The notes: generated from the letters alone by a model not told the origin. 64,000 bases of DNA from Lysinibacillus sp. FJAT-14745 (GCF_001275675.1 NZ_LITM01000009.1:244999-308998), one strand, 5' to 3'; shown: positions 36,890 to 48,114, numbered from the stretch's first letter. A program made the numbers and translations.

Positions 36890-39793
36890 TTAATTTGTAA
36901 TCGTCACGGTTTTTGTAGCTATAATTTTACCGTCTTTATCATATGCTACAAATTCAATCTCATTATTAACTTTGAAGTCCTGCATTGTTTGAACTGTTTT
37001 TGTTAGCATGTAAACACTATCACTACGCTTATTCAATTCAAATTGCACATCTCCACTTAAAGAAGGGAATCGTACATTAACCTTTGCAACATTTGAACAA
37101 TTACCATCAATTCTCGCATTCATTGTAATATTGCCTTTGCGTAGAGTGACTGTCGCTTCTTCAAATAGATTTTCAGGATTCACGCAACTTGCAGACGAAG
37201 TTTTACATAAAATTGAATCAATCATTTTTTGGAAAACTTGATGTAATTGTAAGTTATCGTTAGCGTGGTAATAAGTACCACCAGTTTCAGCAGCCAGTTG
37301 CATTAAAATTGCATCATTGACTTGTGATTTTTTCCCCATACTTACAGTGTAAACCCTAACCCCTTTATTTTTTGCATCGTTCAGCACTTTTGTCATTTTC
37401 GACTTACTTGTTTTGCCATCTGATACGACAACTATAGCTTTTGAGGTTTTCGAGTCATTGGAGAATTTAGACAGTGCAATGTCTATACCTGCAAAAATAT
37501 CTGTGGCACCATTCTCTTTCGACGCTTTATATAGATCTTTTTTCAAGACATTGTCTGTACTACCCTCTCCAAGAACAGTAGCTTTTGTATTTGTTTCAAT
37601 AACAATATTATTTTTAGCATTAATTTGATTGATTACTTCCATCATTTTCTTACCGCGGTAATTTGTTTCGTCAGAAGCTTTCATGGAAGCAGAGTAATCA
37701 ACTACGTAAGCGACTTCTGTTGCTAAAGAACAAGCATTTTTACTAAAGTAAGGATTTGTGAAAATTTCCTTTGTAAATGTTTTATCTTTTAAATCCTTCA
37801 ATATTGTTGCATAACGAGGATCTATTTTATTTACTAATGTTGCTTCAGCTTTAGATTTCCCATAAATAACCGAGTCAAAATATGCTACAGCTGTTCCTGG
37901 GCTTCCTGAGTTCTTTAAATAATCCGAAGTATTTGTAACAAATGAAGCTGTTTTCTCAACACCATCAAATTTAATTTTTACTGTTCCTTGGTAGTCAGTA
38001 ATAATTTCTCCACCTGGTCTTACTAATGTAACCATTACCTTAGTATAACGATTTTTACCAGACGGTCTTGATGCCGCATCCGCACTTTCCTTTAATGCTT
38101 CCACTCGTTTTTTATAGGCTTCTACTTGACCGAGCAATTTACCACCTTGGTATTTTAATAATACTGTTCGATCATAGTTACTCAAGTTTGAGAAAATAGC
38201 ATAAATTTTCATGACACTATCATAATGCTCGAGCGTTAAGTGTTTTTCGTCTGGCATATAACTCATAAGTTGAATAATAGCACCGACTGGGTTTATGTTC
38301 TCTACCTGTGAAGCAATCGCATCATCAATTCCTTGAATACGATAAATTGGACGCCCATCATCTGAAATCATATACATAATTTCGATCTTATCATTAATAG
38401 AATCCTTCAAGCGTTTTTGAATAATTGTTTCGAATAGCCAAACTGAAATATTATAGTTCTCAAACTGTAAAATGGCATTTTCATAGCCTAATGCAGGATA
38501 TTTTTTATCACTGCCACCATATTGTAAATATATATTTTCAACATTTCCTAAAGCATTTGTTACATTCGTTTGCTGTCCAATACTAAATTGCTTTTTATCT
38601 GTATCAATCCAATGAACGTTAACAATGTTTTCTGTAAAGAACTCAGGTAATTTTTCATACGGCACATATGGAGGTGTTACATTTCCATTATCATCATCTT
38701 TGTTTGCTGGATCATATACTTGATAATCAATGCGCATTTCCGGCTGAGGTAAGTAACGGACATTTGCATTTAGTTTTTGGCCTACAAGACATTTCATGCC
38801 CGGATCTGTGTTGTTAATAAGCTCAAATGTAATTGTATCACGTACAGTTTTTGTTAATTTTGGTGCTATAACAATCGCAGAAACAGTAGAGCCATCTGAT
38901 TGTACATTTCGAACAGCTTCACCCGATGTATCTACAATTTTTGCACCATATGATGATGTTACACGGAATGTATAAGATTTATCATCAGGTATTGGATCAC
39001 CATTACAAGCTTTTAAAGATACAGTAATGAGCGTTGAATCTTGATCATTAGCAATTAAATCTGGTTTTTCAACATCAATACTTTGAAGAGCATTATTCAC
39101 ATACTCTGGTCCAGTAAAATCATTAGATTTATCTTTTGGCTCTTCGAATTCTGCATTGTTTGAGCCCATGAAGCCTGAAGGTAATGTGATTTTATCGTTA
39201 TCACGACCTGCTGCAACACGTTTTAATCCTAGTACAGCAAAGTTACCGTTTTGTACACCGCGATATAAAAATTCAGCAATATCTCCACGAGTTAGCTTTG
39301 TAGAAGGATTGAAATCCGCAAATGTCTTTTTACCAGTGCTTCCTGTTGAAATATCATTTGTGTATAAATATTGAACCGCTTGAGGCTCATCTAAATCTAA
39401 GCCTTTAAAGGCAGCATATATACGCGCAAATTGTCCACGTGTAACAGCTTTCGAACGATTGGCTGTCGTGTGTGCACCATTAAATGGTAAATAAAAATCA
39501 CTATAGAAGTTATAAGCGACACTGTCGTTATATGTTAATGCATAGTTTTTATCAAGCTTTGCAAACATTACAACAAGCTCTCGATCAGTTATTTGCTCAT
39601 TAGGTAAAAAGTTATTAGCGCTATTCAATGAGAGTAAATCATTATCGACTGCCCATGAAATAGCTTTGTATTTATCGTTATTTGTTGGAACATCATTAAT
39701 TGTCGTAGCGGCATGAGTCACGGCTGGAGTTGCTGTCATCAATACTAGTACGAAACAAAGCATGGATAGAAATGCTTTTTTAGCATACGTCAT
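36890..39793 (-). CDS. Exported SLH- and VWA-domain protein
   Basis: 967 aa. Signal peptide MTYAKKAFLSM.. ending THAA (about 28). Two or three divergent SLH repeats at about 33-190 (DNDLLSLNSANNFLPNEQIT, TFADFNPSTKLTRGDIAEF) for binding pyruvylated wall polymer. A long beta-rich middle. A von Willebrand A domain at about 690-870 has a near-intact MIDAS: DYSAS (699-703), ATD near 764, VVSDGKT near 790. Cell-surface metal-dependent adhesion or assembly role is inferred. Cysteines (CSLAT, ILCKTSSASC) flank the VWA domain. Lies 20 nt after the 39813 SLH gene; likely co-transcribed. Confidence 0.88.
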   Translation of the reverse strand: MTYAKKAFLSMLCFVLVLMTATPAVTHAATTINDVPTNNDKYKAISWAVDNDLLSLNSANNFLPNEQITDRELVVMFAKLDKNYALTYNDSVAYNFYSDFYLPFNGAHTTANRSKAVTRGQFARIYAAFKGLDLDEPQAVQYLYTNDISTGSTGKKTFADFNPSTKLTRGDIAEFLYRGVQNGNFAVLGLKRVAAGRDNDKITLPSGFMGSNNAEFEEPKDKSNDFTGPEYVNNALQSIDVEKPDLIANDQDSTLITVSLKACNGDPIPDDKSYTFRVTSSYGAKIVDTSGEAVRNVQSDGSTVSAIVIAPKLTKTVRDTITFELINNTDPGMKCLVGQKLNANVRYLPQPEMRIDYQVYDPANKDDDNGNVTPPYVPYEKLPEFFTENIVNVHWIDTDKKQFSIGQQTNVTNALGNVENIYLQYGGSDKKYPALGYENAILQFENYNISVWLFETIIQKRLKDSINDKIEIMYMISDDGRPIYRIQGIDDAIASQVENINPVGAIIQLMSYMPDEKHLTLEHYDSVMKIYAIFSNLSNYDRTVLLKYQGGKLLGQVEAYKKRVEALKESADAASRPSGKNRYTKVMVTLVRPGGEIITDYQGTVKIKFDGVEKTASFVTNTSDYLKNSGSPGTAVAYFDSVIYGKSKAEATLVNKIDPRYATILKDLKDKTFTKEIFTNPYFSKNACSLATEVAYVVDYSASMKASDETNYRGKKMMEVINQINAKNNIVIETNTKATVLGEGSTDNVLKKDLYKASKENGATDIFAGIDIALSKFSNDSKTSKAIVVVSDGKTSKSKMTKVLNDAKNKGVRVYTVSMGKKSQVNDAILMQLAAETGGTYYHANDNLQLHQVFQKMIDSILCKTSSASCVNPENLFEEATVTLRKGNITMNARIDGNCSNVAKVNVRFPSLSGDVQFELNKRSDSVYMLTKTVQTMQDFKVNNEIEFVAYDKDGKIIATKTVTITN

Positions 39794-39812
39794 TTATTTT
39801 TCAGTCCTTTCT

Positions 39813-41267
39813 TTAGTTAAAGAACAATATGTCATCTCGATAGTTTTGTTTTAAGTCACTTTCCAAATAATTCAAGAAACGTTCTAACACTAATGACGCT
39901 TGTGCTCGCGTTAATGGTTGATTTGGATTAAATCGACCTGTTACAGGGTCACCTTTCATTAAGCCTAATTCATTTGCAATGTATATTCCGTCTTTTGAAT
40001 AGTCAGGAATTTCCGCATCATCCTTAAACTTCGTCACATAGCCTGGATCTGGCGCCTTATTTTCAAGTCCTAATGCACGTACAAAAATCGTTGCTGCTTG
40101 ACCTCGAGTAATTTGATTATCAGGTTTGAAATACTCTGGCGTTACACCTTTAATAATTCCTTTTTTAAAAGCAGACTCAATATAGGCATAATCTTTTACC
40201 GTACGTTTAACATCTTTAAAAATACTAGTTGCTGATGTCGATTTTTTCGTTTTCGGTTCTTCCATAACACGTAAGTCAACCGCTTTACCAATTGCCGTTG
40301 TAAAATCAATACGCTTCATAGGTGTATTTGGTGAGAAGAAGTTACTTGCATCAGAGTAAATACCTAAAGAGTATAATTTTTCAATAGCTCCTTTCGCGTT
40401 ATGGTTTGATATATCACGGAACTTAGGAATAATTAAACGTTCAATTGTCGGCATGTATGCTTTATCTAAGGCAACAGTACCTTTTTGCCCAGAGGCTAAA
40501 TCATACGCATATTCAGAAATAACATCCTTTTCACTTACTACCGCATATCCACCATCAAAGCTCCCTAAACTACCTAGGTTTTGTTCATAGTTGAGTACGC
40601 GTGATTTGCTTGTAGATAAACGATTTTTCACATGGCTTGTCTTACCGTCGCTATAGTTATAAACAGCTTCTGTAATTTGTGTTTCTGATGCTCCCCAGAA
40701 GTTTTCATAGCCAGCATGACGACTATCAGTATCAATTGTTACAGTATTTTGGACTGCATTTTTTCCAGTCCCAGTTTGAAAGGCATATGTTTTTCTTGAA
40801 ATCACATTACCTGAGTAATAATCAGACGCTGCACGATTGTCCGTTACAGTCCCTTGTGAAAATTGGTAATCTACCAAAGTATAAGTTAGTTTCCCGACAA
40901 CAATTTTCTCCGTATACTTTTTCACTACACCATTCGATGTTTTTTGACCAATCGTAGCATAATCTACAACATCAGATTCATAGGTCATATTTCGTGTCAA
41001 TGTAGCACCGTTACTTGCTGTTAGCTTTAAACTATGTGTTTCAGTTAGCTTTCCTTTAGATTCTTTTTGTGTGATTTTAATGTCTTTACTAGTGCCTTTA
41101 AATATAATGGGTGTTCCTGTAATGAAAACAGCTTCCTCATATGTATATTCATTTTTTACAGCACCTGTTGTTTCTAATGAAGCAGCTGATGCATTTTCTG
41201 GGATAGTAGCTCCAATAACAAATACAGCAAGAACTACTAACAATATTTTAGATAAATGTTTTTGCAT
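39813..41267 (-). CDS. Exported SLH-domain protein
   Basis: 484 aa from the ATG at 41267 (GAGAGG upstream); a start at 41291 is possible and the frame runs to 41399. Signal peptide to ENASA (26-28). N-terminal and middle part (about 30-290) is Ser/Thr/Tyr-rich beta sequence with no known family. Three C-terminal SLH repeats (FRDISNHNAKGAIEKLYSLG, KGIIKGVTPEYFKPDNQITR, GRFNPNQPLTRAQASLVLER) anchor it to the wall. It precedes the SLH-VWA gene by 19 nt, so the two probably act together at the surface. Confidence 0.88.
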   Translation of the reverse strand: MQKHLSKILLVVLAVFVIGATIPENASAASLETTGAVKNEYTYEEAVFITGTPIIFKGTSKDIKITQKESKGKLTETHSLKLTASNGATLTRNMTYESDVVDYATIGQKTSNGVVKKYTEKIVVGKLTYTLVDYQFSQGTVTDNRAASDYYSGNVISRKTYAFQTGTGKNAVQNTVTIDTDSRHAGYENFWGASETQITEAVYNYSDGKTSHVKNRLSTSKSRVLNYEQNLGSLGSFDGGYAVVSEKDVISEYAYDLASGQKGTVALDKAYMPTIERLIIPKFRDISNHNAKGAIEKLYSLGIYSDASNFFSPNTPMKRIDFTTAIGKAVDLRVMEEPKTKKSTSATSIFKDVKRTVKDYAYIESAFKKGIIKGVTPEYFKPDNQITRGQAATIFVRALGLENKAPDPGYVTKFKDDAEIPDYSKDGIYIANELGLMKGDPVTGRFNPNQPLTRAQASLVLERFLNYLESDLKQNYRDDILFFN

Positions 41268-41420
41268 TCTTTTTTTGTCCCTCTCTTTCATTCCATACAT
41301 ATCCCATCTGAAGCTGTCAATAATTTCTTCAATATTACAAAATAATGAGATGAGTCTTTTAACTACAACATTCAGCAAAAGATTGGCTTTCATAAGCAAA
41401 AAAAAACTATTAATAAATTT

Positions 41421-41441
41421 TCCTAATCAACACACCTGAAA
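41421..41441 (-). repeat. Solitary MITE end
   Basis: TTCCTAATCAACACACCTGAA matches the outer 20 nt of the MITE at 25667 (there TTCCTAATCAACACGCCTGA). No partner end or target duplication was found nearby. Confidence 0.6.
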
Positions 41442-41579
41442 ATATAAGGTTAAAATCTGCTCGTCTTCTACTCGTAGGGCGACAAAATTTTTCATCATAA
41501 GCATGCTCTAAATTCGCTTAAGCTGAATACCTTCGTCGTCAATATACTCGCAGAAGACTTACAGACTTCTAAATTGATT

Positions 41580-43244
41580 TTAATCTACTAATATTAAATG
41601 AGCTTTGACAAAACGATCTGATAAGACTACTAAACGATCAGAAGGTTTTAAATCAGATGCTTGAATAACTTTACCAGCTTTAATAATTGTAGCTTGGTCA
41701 ATATTCATATCAACCATTTCACCAGCTTCATACCAGCGACCATTTTGCCATTGACTAACGCTCTTCACATTGATGACAGCTGGGTATTTCGATTTAACTG
41801 ACTGTAGTTTACCAGCTAACATTAATGGTGCAACCGGCTTCGCTTTATTAAGAACATGAAGGGCCTGCACATGACCATCCTTCACATAGAAGTATCCATA
41901 TTCTCCTTCATATAGATGAAGCTCAATATCAGGCATGACACTATATATTTTTTTACCATCATCTACTATTGCCTTTGTTGAATTACTAACAGATAGTACA
42001 GTACGCTCTGTTTTCTTGAAGACATTTGAATCGATCTTCATCGCATCATCAATTTCGATTAAATAACCATCCGCTTGTGATAAACGTCCATAATATAACT
42101 CATGACCTGCTAAGTTTGGTGACATAAAGCTATCACTTGTTACTTGCACAACTTGGGCATAATGATCACGTGCAGCACCGTCCGAAATAACAAATGCTGT
42201 ACCATAAGCTAATAAGCCAGTAGGTTCAATTAAACGACCATTTCTAATTAAGATCGTTCCATCGTGGAAGTATAAAGTACCAGCAGATTTAAGTTTTAAT
42301 ATTTGATATTTAGTATCGACAGAAAGCATAGGCTCATAGTAAGTTCGCTCGTTGTTTTTCAAGACAACAATTTTTTCAATCACTTCTTTGCCAAATTGTT
42401 TCACTGTTGCATAATAGGCTTCACTGCCAATGTAATTTTTCAACTGACCTTTATCAATTTTAGTATTTCCAACATAGATCGGAACCTTCGATGAAAAATC
42501 CATCGTTGACAAAGCAGTTGTTGAATCAGATCCAAATTGCCAATTGATAAAAGCATGTTGATTTTTGACAGTTAATTTATTTGTATTGGCATTAACCGTC
42601 TGTATCTCACCTTTATACAGGTTTTCAACTAACGTACCTGTCTCACTAATGTCTATTTTTGTGACAATGGATGTGTTTCGATTTTTAAGGCTAAGCTTCA
42701 CACGATCCCCTACATATAATGCACTAATATCAACAGCAGAAGATTTTTTTTGATATTCTGTATCTTTATTTATATAGTAAGTTGTTTCCTCTCCATTATC
42801 TGGCTTCAGCATAATGAATAGTCCATTTGGATCTATACTTGTCACTACTCCAGCAAGTGTATTAGTATTTTGTGCAACTGTTGGAGATTCTGTTTCATTT
42901 GTAGAAGTAGCAGTAGAAGTACCTCGAAGCTCAACAACACTGCGAAGAGAAATTTCCGCTTCTACTTTCATGCCCATCTTAAAGCCTTCGATTGTTGTCA
43001 CTGTATTATTAATATACAGGCGGGCACTATCGTTTATATTGTATGTAACTTGACGACCGCTTTCATTTTGCAACGTAATTTTACTAAGCTGTTTTTCTAT
43101 TACTCCGTTTGAATTTGCATATTCTGAAAATGTTACATCAACAAAGGTTCCAGTCACCATTTGAGCAGCATGCGCTGTTTGTTTTGATGAAAACCCGAGA
43201 ACCGCTAGTAACAAAATCATTAGTATGTATGGAATCTTCTTCAA
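41580..43244 (-). CDS. Exported beta-rich protein, unknown
   Basis: 554 aa. Signal peptide with TAHA-A cleavage near residue 26. The rest is repeating beta segments of the form KGEIQTVNANTNKLTVKN, AGVVTSIDPNGLFIMLKP and KLQSVKSKYPAVINVKSV, which resemble DUF5666/OB-like repeats found in exported Bacillales proteins. No SLH domain, sortase signal or catalytic motif. Same strand and just upstream of the two SLH genes, so I infer a cell-envelope role in the same locus. Divergent upstream sequence has a promoter-length gap to yjfB. Confidence 0.75.
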   Translation of the reverse strand: MKKIPYILMILLLAVLGFSSKQTAHAAQMVTGTFVDVTFSEYANSNGVIEKQLSKITLQNESGRQVTYNINDSARLYINNTVTTIEGFKMGMKVEAEISLRSVVELRGTSTATSTNETESPTVAQNTNTLAGVVTSIDPNGLFIMLKPDNGEETTYYINKDTEYQKKSSAVDISALYVGDRVKLSLKNRNTSIVTKIDISETGTLVENLYKGEIQTVNANTNKLTVKNQHAFINWQFGSDSTTALSTMDFSSKVPIYVGNTKIDKGQLKNYIGSEAYYATVKQFGKEVIEKIVVLKNNERTYYEPMLSVDTKYQILKLKSAGTLYFHDGTILIRNGRLIEPTGLLAYGTAFVISDGAARDHYAQVVQVTSDSFMSPNLAGHELYYGRLSQADGYLIEIDDAMKIDSNVFKKTERTVLSVSNSTKAIVDDGKKIYSVMPDIELHLYEGEYGYFYVKDGHVQALHVLNKAKPVAPLMLAGKLQSVKSKYPAVINVKSVSQWQNGRWYEAGEMVDMNIDQATIIKAGKVIQASDLKPSDRLVVLSDRFVKAHLILVD

Positions 43245-43374
43245 AAAATCCCGCCTCCTAAAAAAATGTTATTAATAAATAGTATATCGTACTATTGGTA
43301 GTTTTTCCTATTCAAAAAGTTACATTTTAGTGCTTTTATTTACTTTTTAAATTAGATTGTAGACACAAAGATAG

Positions 43375-43400
43375 AGGTAGCTTCCAATTTCAAGCTACCT
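43375..43400 (-). terminator. Hairpin after the YjfB-like gene
   Basis: AGGTAGCTT, 8-nt loop, AAGCTACCT, 9 nt beyond the stop at 43409; T-tract is weak on the minus strand. Confidence 0.6.
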
Positions 43401-43408
43401 TTCCTACA

Positions 43409-43582
43409 TCATACTTGAATGTCAATTGTATGTCCGGCTGTCGGATGTGGAGCATCTAACATTTCAACTAATTGTTCTGTATTTTGCTGTTGCATCTCCA
43501 TTGCTTGTTTTGTTACAGCTAGAGATACATTTTGCATTAAAGTTGCTTGATTCATTGCCATTGATAAAGCTGCGATATCCAT
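43409..43582 (-). CDS. yjfB: YjfB-family small protein
   Basis: 57 aa. MDIAALSMAMNQATLMQNVS at the start and HPTAGHTIDIQV at the end match the YjfB family (putative motility protein), small proteins of Bacilli and Clostridia often found under SigD control. AGGAGGTG stands 6 nt before the ATG. Cytosolic, no membrane segment. The function is not established. Lies alone between the surface-protein locus and engB. Confidence 0.88.
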   Translation of the reverse strand: MDIAALSMAMNQATLMQNVSLAVTKQAMEMQQQNTEQLVEMLDAPHPTAGHTIDIQV

Positions 43583-43652
43583 CTAGTCCACCTCCTATTT
43601 AATTTATCGGTCAGTTGTTTCATTCATCAAGCGATTCCCTCCATCTTTAATA

Positions 43653-43700
43653 AAAAAAACATCTACTGTCCTAAATAATAGACTCAATAGATGTTTTTTT
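43653..43700 (-). terminator. Terminator of lonA-engB
   Basis: AAAAAACATCTA..TG paired with CA..TAGATGTTTTTT; ends on a T-run in the minus direction and touches the engB stop. Confidence 0.8.
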
Positions 43701-43701
43701 A

Positions 43702-44283
43702 TTACATTTTATTTTCAATTGTACGCCAAGCTTCTTCAAAACCAATTCCTTTTTCTGAAGAAAAGACAATAAGCGGATCATTTTTTTCCATGTCTAGCGT
43801 TTCTTTCACGACTTTTTTATGCTTATCCCATTTACCTTTTGGAATTTTATCTGCTTTTGTTGCAATGACAATACAAGGAATATTGTAATGCTTTAAAAAA
43901 TCATACATCATGCGATCATCAGCAGTAGGGGGATGACGTAAATCAACAATTTGTACGACTGCCTTTAATTCAGTACGCCCTGTGATGTAACGCTCAATCA
44001 TTTTGCCCCATGCTTCACGCTCAGTTTTTGAAACCTTTGCATAACCATAGCCCGGTACATCCACAAAAAACAATTGCTCTTCAATTTTGTAAAAATTAAG
44101 CGTTTGTGTTTTTCCGGGCTTAGAAGAAATACGTGCTAAAGCTTTACGACCGATCATTCGGTTAATAAATGAGGATTTCCCCACATTTGAACGACCGGCT
44201 AGTGCAAATTCTGGCAGTCCATCTTCTGGATATTGGTCTGGTCTTACAGCACTTATGACCATTTCGACGTTATGGACTTTCAT
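43702..44283 (-). CDS. engB: Ribosome biogenesis GTPase EngB/YsxC
   Basis: 193 aa from ATG 44283 (GGAGGT inside the lon 3' end). G1 [11 protein letters not shown]2 region [10 protein letters not shown]3 DVPGYGYA, G4 TKADK, G5 SSEKGIG. Assembles the 50S subunit. The gene starts just 4 nt after the lonA stop, the conserved arrangement. Confidence 0.97.
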   Translation of the reverse strand: MKVHNVEMVISAVRPDQYPEDGLPEFALAGRSNVGKSSFINRMIGRKALARISSKPGKTQTLNFYKIEEQLFFVDVPGYGYAKVSKTEREAWGKMIERYITGRTELKAVVQIVDLRHPPTADDRMMYDFLKHYNIPCIVIATKADKIPKGKWDKHKKVVKETLDMEKNDPLIVFSSEKGIGFEEAWRTIENKM

Positions 44284-44287
44284 GTTC

Positions 44288-46612
44288 TTACATACCTCCG
44301 TCCAGTGCAATGGCTAATACTTCATCAGCCGATGACACTAGTTTAAATGTTAGTTGCTCGCGTACACTTTCAGGAATATCCTCAATATCTCGCTCATTAT
44401 CTTTCGGACAAATAATTGTCGTTAAGCCTGCTCGATGCGCACTGAGTGTTTTTTCCTTTAAGCCACCAATTGGCAGGACACGTCCACGTAATGTAATTTC
44501 ACCTGTCATGCCGACTTCACGGCGTATTGGACGGTGTAAAATTGCGGACACAATTGCGGTTGCCATCGTAATACCTGCGGAAGGTCCATCTTTCGGCACA
44601 GCTCCTTCAGGAACGTGAATATGAATATCATGTGTTTCAAAATATTCTGCATCCACTTTTAGCTCTTCCATTTTTGTACGGACATACGATAAAGCGGTTT
44701 GAGCAGATTCCTTCATGACATCGCCTAGCTTCCCAGTTAACTGCAATTTTCCTTTACCCGGTGTTAATGATACCTCAATTTGTAATGTATCACCACCCAC
44801 AGTTGTATAAGCAAGCCCAGTAGCTACACCGATTTGATTTTCCTCTTCTGCTTGTCCATATCGGAAACGATGCTTGCCGAGTAAATCCTCTAATGATTTC
44901 GAGTTGACTGTTACTCGTTTTTTCTCACCAGAAACGATGATCTTAGCGATTTTACGACATAGGGTTGCGATTTGACGTTCCAGTCCACGAACACCTGCTT
45001 CGCGAGTATAATAACGGATGATATCCACTACTGCTTCATCTTTAATAATAACTTGTGTTTTTTTCAAGCCATGCTCTTTTAACTGTTTAGGTATTAAATG
45101 ATTTTTCGTAATTTGCTCTTTTTCAATTTCTGTATAACCAGCAATTGAGATTACTTCCATACGATCCAGCAACGGCCCAGGAATTGTACTTAAATCATTG
45201 GCAGTTGCTATAAATAATACATTTGATAAATCATAAGGTTCTTCGATGTAATGATCACTAAATGTATTATTTTGAGCCGGATCTAAAACTTCAAGCATTG
45301 CTGCTGAAGGATCTCCCCTGAAGTCATTAGACATTTTATCAATTTCATCTAGAAGGAATACAGGATTAATCGTTCCTGCCTTTTTCATCCCTTGGATAAT
45401 ACGACCTGGCATCGCCCCAACATACGTACGTCGGTGACCACGAATTTCTGATTCGTCACGTACCCCACCTAATGATATACGGATAAATTTGCGATCCAAG
45501 CTTTCTGCAATAGACCGAGCTAATGACGTTTTACCGACACCTGGAGGGCCTGCCAAACATAATATTGGTCCTCGTAACGATTCTTTCAACTGACGTACAG
45601 CTAAATATTCTAATATACGTTCTTTTACTTTTTCTAAGCCGTCATGATCACGATTTAAAATGTCCTCTGCATGTTTGATATTCATGCGATCCTTAGTCGC
45701 ATTTGTCCAAGGTAGTGATACAATCCAATCAATATAGTTTCGGATTACGCCACTCTCTGCACTAGCCGATGGTAACTTCTCATAGCGATCCAACTCTTTA
45801 AGCACTGCTTCTTTCGTTGATTCGGGCATTCCAGTTTCGTCAATACGTCTTCGTAACTCAGCTACTTCGCCAGTTTTTCCTTCACGGTCTCCTAGCTCAG
45901 TTTGAATAGCTTTCATTTGTTCACGTAAATAATATTCTTTTTGCGTACGCTCCATGGATTGCTTCACTTTTGTATTAATTTTCTTCTCAAGATCAAGTAC
46001 TTCTTGCTCGTCATGTAAACGAATAATTAAATGATCTAAACGCTTCTTTACACTGAGCATTTCCAATACTTCTTGTTTATCTGCAATCTTAAATGGTAAA
46101 TGCGATGCAATGATATCTGCTAAACGACCGGGCTCTTCAATGTCTGCCACAGTACTAATGGTTTCAGATGTAATCTTATTGGAGGCTTTGGCGTATCTTT
46201 CGAAATACGTTAACAACGTACGCATTAAAGCCTGTGTTTCAACATCTTTATCGATGGCTTCCTCTTTTACATCGATGTCAGCAATCGTATATTTTTCTAA
46301 CGCCCGATAGTTAGACCATGTTGCACGAGCTACACCTTCCACTAAAACACGCAGTGTTCCATTTGGTAATTTTAGCATCTGTTTGACATATGCCATCGTA
46401 CCAATTGTATATAAATCTTGCTCATCAGGTTGTTCATCATGCACTTCTTTTTGTGTTACCAATAATATCAATTGGTCCTCTAACATTGCTTGTTCTAGCG
46501 CCGCTACAGAACGATTTCTACCCACATCAATATGTAACACCATCGACGGGTATACTAAAAGTCCACGTAAAGGCAATAATGGTACATTTGTTGTTTTTTG
46601 TATTGTTACCAT
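44288..46612 (-). CDS. lonA: ATP-dependent protease LonA
   Basis: 774 aa from ATG 46612 (GGAGGTG upstream). N-terminal LON domain ([15 protein letters not shown]), coiled coil, AAA+ with [13 protein letters not shown] (Walker A) and LLDEIDKM (Walker B), and a C-terminal Ser-Lys protease with the catalytic serine in PKDGPSAGI and the lysine in GLKEKTLSA. Degrades damaged and regulatory proteins in the cytosol. Unlike B. subtilis there is no lonB between lonA and clpX. Confidence 0.98.
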   Translation of the reverse strand: MVTIQKTTNVPLLPLRGLLVYPSMVLHIDVGRNRSVAALEQAMLEDQLILLVTQKEVHDEQPDEQDLYTIGTMAYVKQMLKLPNGTLRVLVEGVARATWSNYRALEKYTIADIDVKEEAIDKDVETQALMRTLLTYFERYAKASNKITSETISTVADIEEPGRLADIIASHLPFKIADKQEVLEMLSVKKRLDHLIIRLHDEQEVLDLEKKINTKVKQSMERTQKEYYLREQMKAIQTELGDREGKTGEVAELRRRIDETGMPESTKEAVLKELDRYEKLPSASAESGVIRNYIDWIVSLPWTNATKDRMNIKHAEDILNRDHDGLEKVKERILEYLAVRQLKESLRGPILCLAGPPGVGKTSLARSIAESLDRKFIRISLGGVRDESEIRGHRRTYVGAMPGRIIQGMKKAGTINPVFLLDEIDKMSNDFRGDPSAAMLEVLDPAQNNTFSDHYIEEPYDLSNVLFIATANDLSTIPGPLLDRMEVISIAGYTEIEKEQITKNHLIPKQLKEHGLKKTQVIIKDEAVVDIIRYYTREAGVRGLERQIATLCRKIAKIIVSGEKKRVTVNSKSLEDLLGKHRFRYGQAEEENQIGVATGLAYTTVGGDTLQIEVSLTPGKGKLQLTGKLGDVMKESAQTALSYVRTKMEELKVDAEYFETHDIHIHVPEGAVPKDGPSAGITMATAIVSAILHRPIRREVGMTGEITLRGRVLPIGGLKEKTLSAHRAGLTTIICPKDNERDIEDIPESVREQLTFKLVSSADEVLAIALDGGM

Positions 46613-46752
46613 GCGGGTATTCACCTCCGTCAAAATTTTCTTATACACTCCCGCGTTACTAGTATGTGTCTAAAAAGCTGATTCACACTAGTTAATCAAT
46701 CGAGCCAAAAATTTCATCTCATTACAGTAGGCTTTATGTATGAATGAATAAA

Positions 46753-46798
46753 AAGCTGACTGTCGATATGTGCGAATATTGCACAATCGAAGTCAGCT
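46753..46798 (-). terminator. Terminator of clpX
   Basis: AGCTGACTTCG..TTGTGC paired through a 7-nt loop to GCACATATCGA..AGTCAGCT; T-run follows on the minus strand. Confidence 0.85.
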
Positions 46799-46842
46799 AA
46801 ATTACTCTTTATCTCATAACAATAGACAGCCACGTCTGTTCG

Positions 46843-48114
46843 TTATGCTGAAGTTTTTGTGTCGCTACCTTCATCGAGTTCAGTGCCATCTTCAAGAAGC
46901 AATTTCGGTTTTTCTTTATCCGTAATTGTTTTTGCTGTAATGATACATTTTTTCACGTCTTCACGTGAAGGTAGTTCGTACATTACTTCAAGCATTGTTG
47001 ACTCAATAATTGAACGAAGACCACGTGCACCAGTTTTCCGTTCAATTGCTTCTTTTGCAATTTCAGAAAGCGCACCTTCATCAAACTCAAGCTCAACACC
47101 ATCTAGTTCAAGCATTTTTTGATATTGCTTAGCTAGTGCATTTTTTGGCTCCGTTAAAATTTGTACAAGCGCTGCCTCGTTTAATTGCTCAAGACTTGCA
47201 AGTACTGGTAATCGACCGATGAATTCTGGAATTAAACCAAATTTCAATAAATCCTCTGGAATCAACTTTGCCATAATTGAGCCTTCATCCATCTCAATTT
47301 TGTTAGGATCTGAACCGAAGCCAATTACTTTTTCACCCTGACGACGTTTAATAATGGATTCAATTCCATCAAAAGCTCCACCAACAATAAATAAAATGTT
47401 TGTCGTATCGATTTGTAAAAACTCTTGGTGAGGATGCTTACGACCACCTTGTGGTGGGACACTTGCAACTGTACCTTCTAAAATTTTCAGAAGTGCTTGT
47501 TGTACGCCTTCACCAGATACATCACGTGTAATGGATGGATTTTCAGATTTACGTGCAACTTTATCGATTTCATCAATATAGATGATCCCTTTTTCAGCAC
47601 GTTCGATATCGTAATCCGCTGATTGAATTAATTTTAATAAGATATTTTCAACGTCCTCACCCACATAGCCAGCTTCAGTTAGAGAAGTAGCATCTGCAAT
47701 TGCAAAAGGAACGTTTAATATACGCGCCAATGTTTGGGCTAATAAAGTTTTACCGCTACCAGTTGGGCCGATTAACACAATGTTCGATTTTGCTAATTCT
47801 ACATCATCAATTTTACTATTCGTATTAATGCGTTTGTAGTGATTATAAACCGCAACTGCTAAAGCTTTTTTAGCACGTTCTTGTCCTATTACATATTCAT
47901 CTAAAATCGATAAGATTTCTTTCGGTTTTGGAATATCTTGAAACTCAATTTCTTCTTCAACGCCCAGTTCCTCTACAACGATTTCTGAACAAAGCTCGAT
48001 ACATTCATCACAAATATAAACACCAGGACCTGCAACTAGTTTACGTACCTGTTCTTGTGGCTTTCCACAGAATGAGCATTTTAAATTGCCTTTTTCATCA
48101 TTAAATTTGAACAA
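46843..48114 (-). CDS. clpX: ClpX, unfoldase of ClpXP
   Basis: 423 aa, TTG start with AGGGGTG upstream. N-terminal zinc-binding domain: CSFCGKPQ and [12 protein letters not shown]+ motifs [20 protein letters not shown], and pore loop GYVGEDV, plus the IGF-type loop VIGFGSD for ClpP contact. Feeds unfolded substrates to ClpP in the cytosol. Confidence 0.98.
   Translation of the reverse strand: MFKFNDEKGNLKCSFCGKPQEQVRKLVAGPGVYICDECIELCSEIVVEELGVEEEIEFQDIPKPKEILSILDEYVIGQERAKKALAVAVYNHYKRINTNSKIDDVELAKSNIVLIGPTGSGKTLLAQTLARILNVPFAIADATSLTEAGYVGEDVENILLKLIQSADYDIERAEKGIIYIDEIDKVARKSENPSITRDVSGEGVQQALLKILEGTVASVPPQGGRKHPHQEFLQIDTTNILFIVGGAFDGIESIIKRRQGEKVIGFGSDPNKIEMDEGSIMAKLIPEDLLKFGLIPEFIGRLPVLASLEQLNEAALVQILTEPKNALAKQYQKMLELDGVELEFDEGALSEIAKEAIERKTGARGLRSIIESTMLEVMYELPSREDVKKCIITAKTITDKEKPKLLLEDGTELDEGSDTKTSA

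Noticed and set aside
36890..43244. Sortase-dependent pilus locus
   Set aside because: No LPxTG sorting signals or sortase gene; anchoring is by SLH domains.
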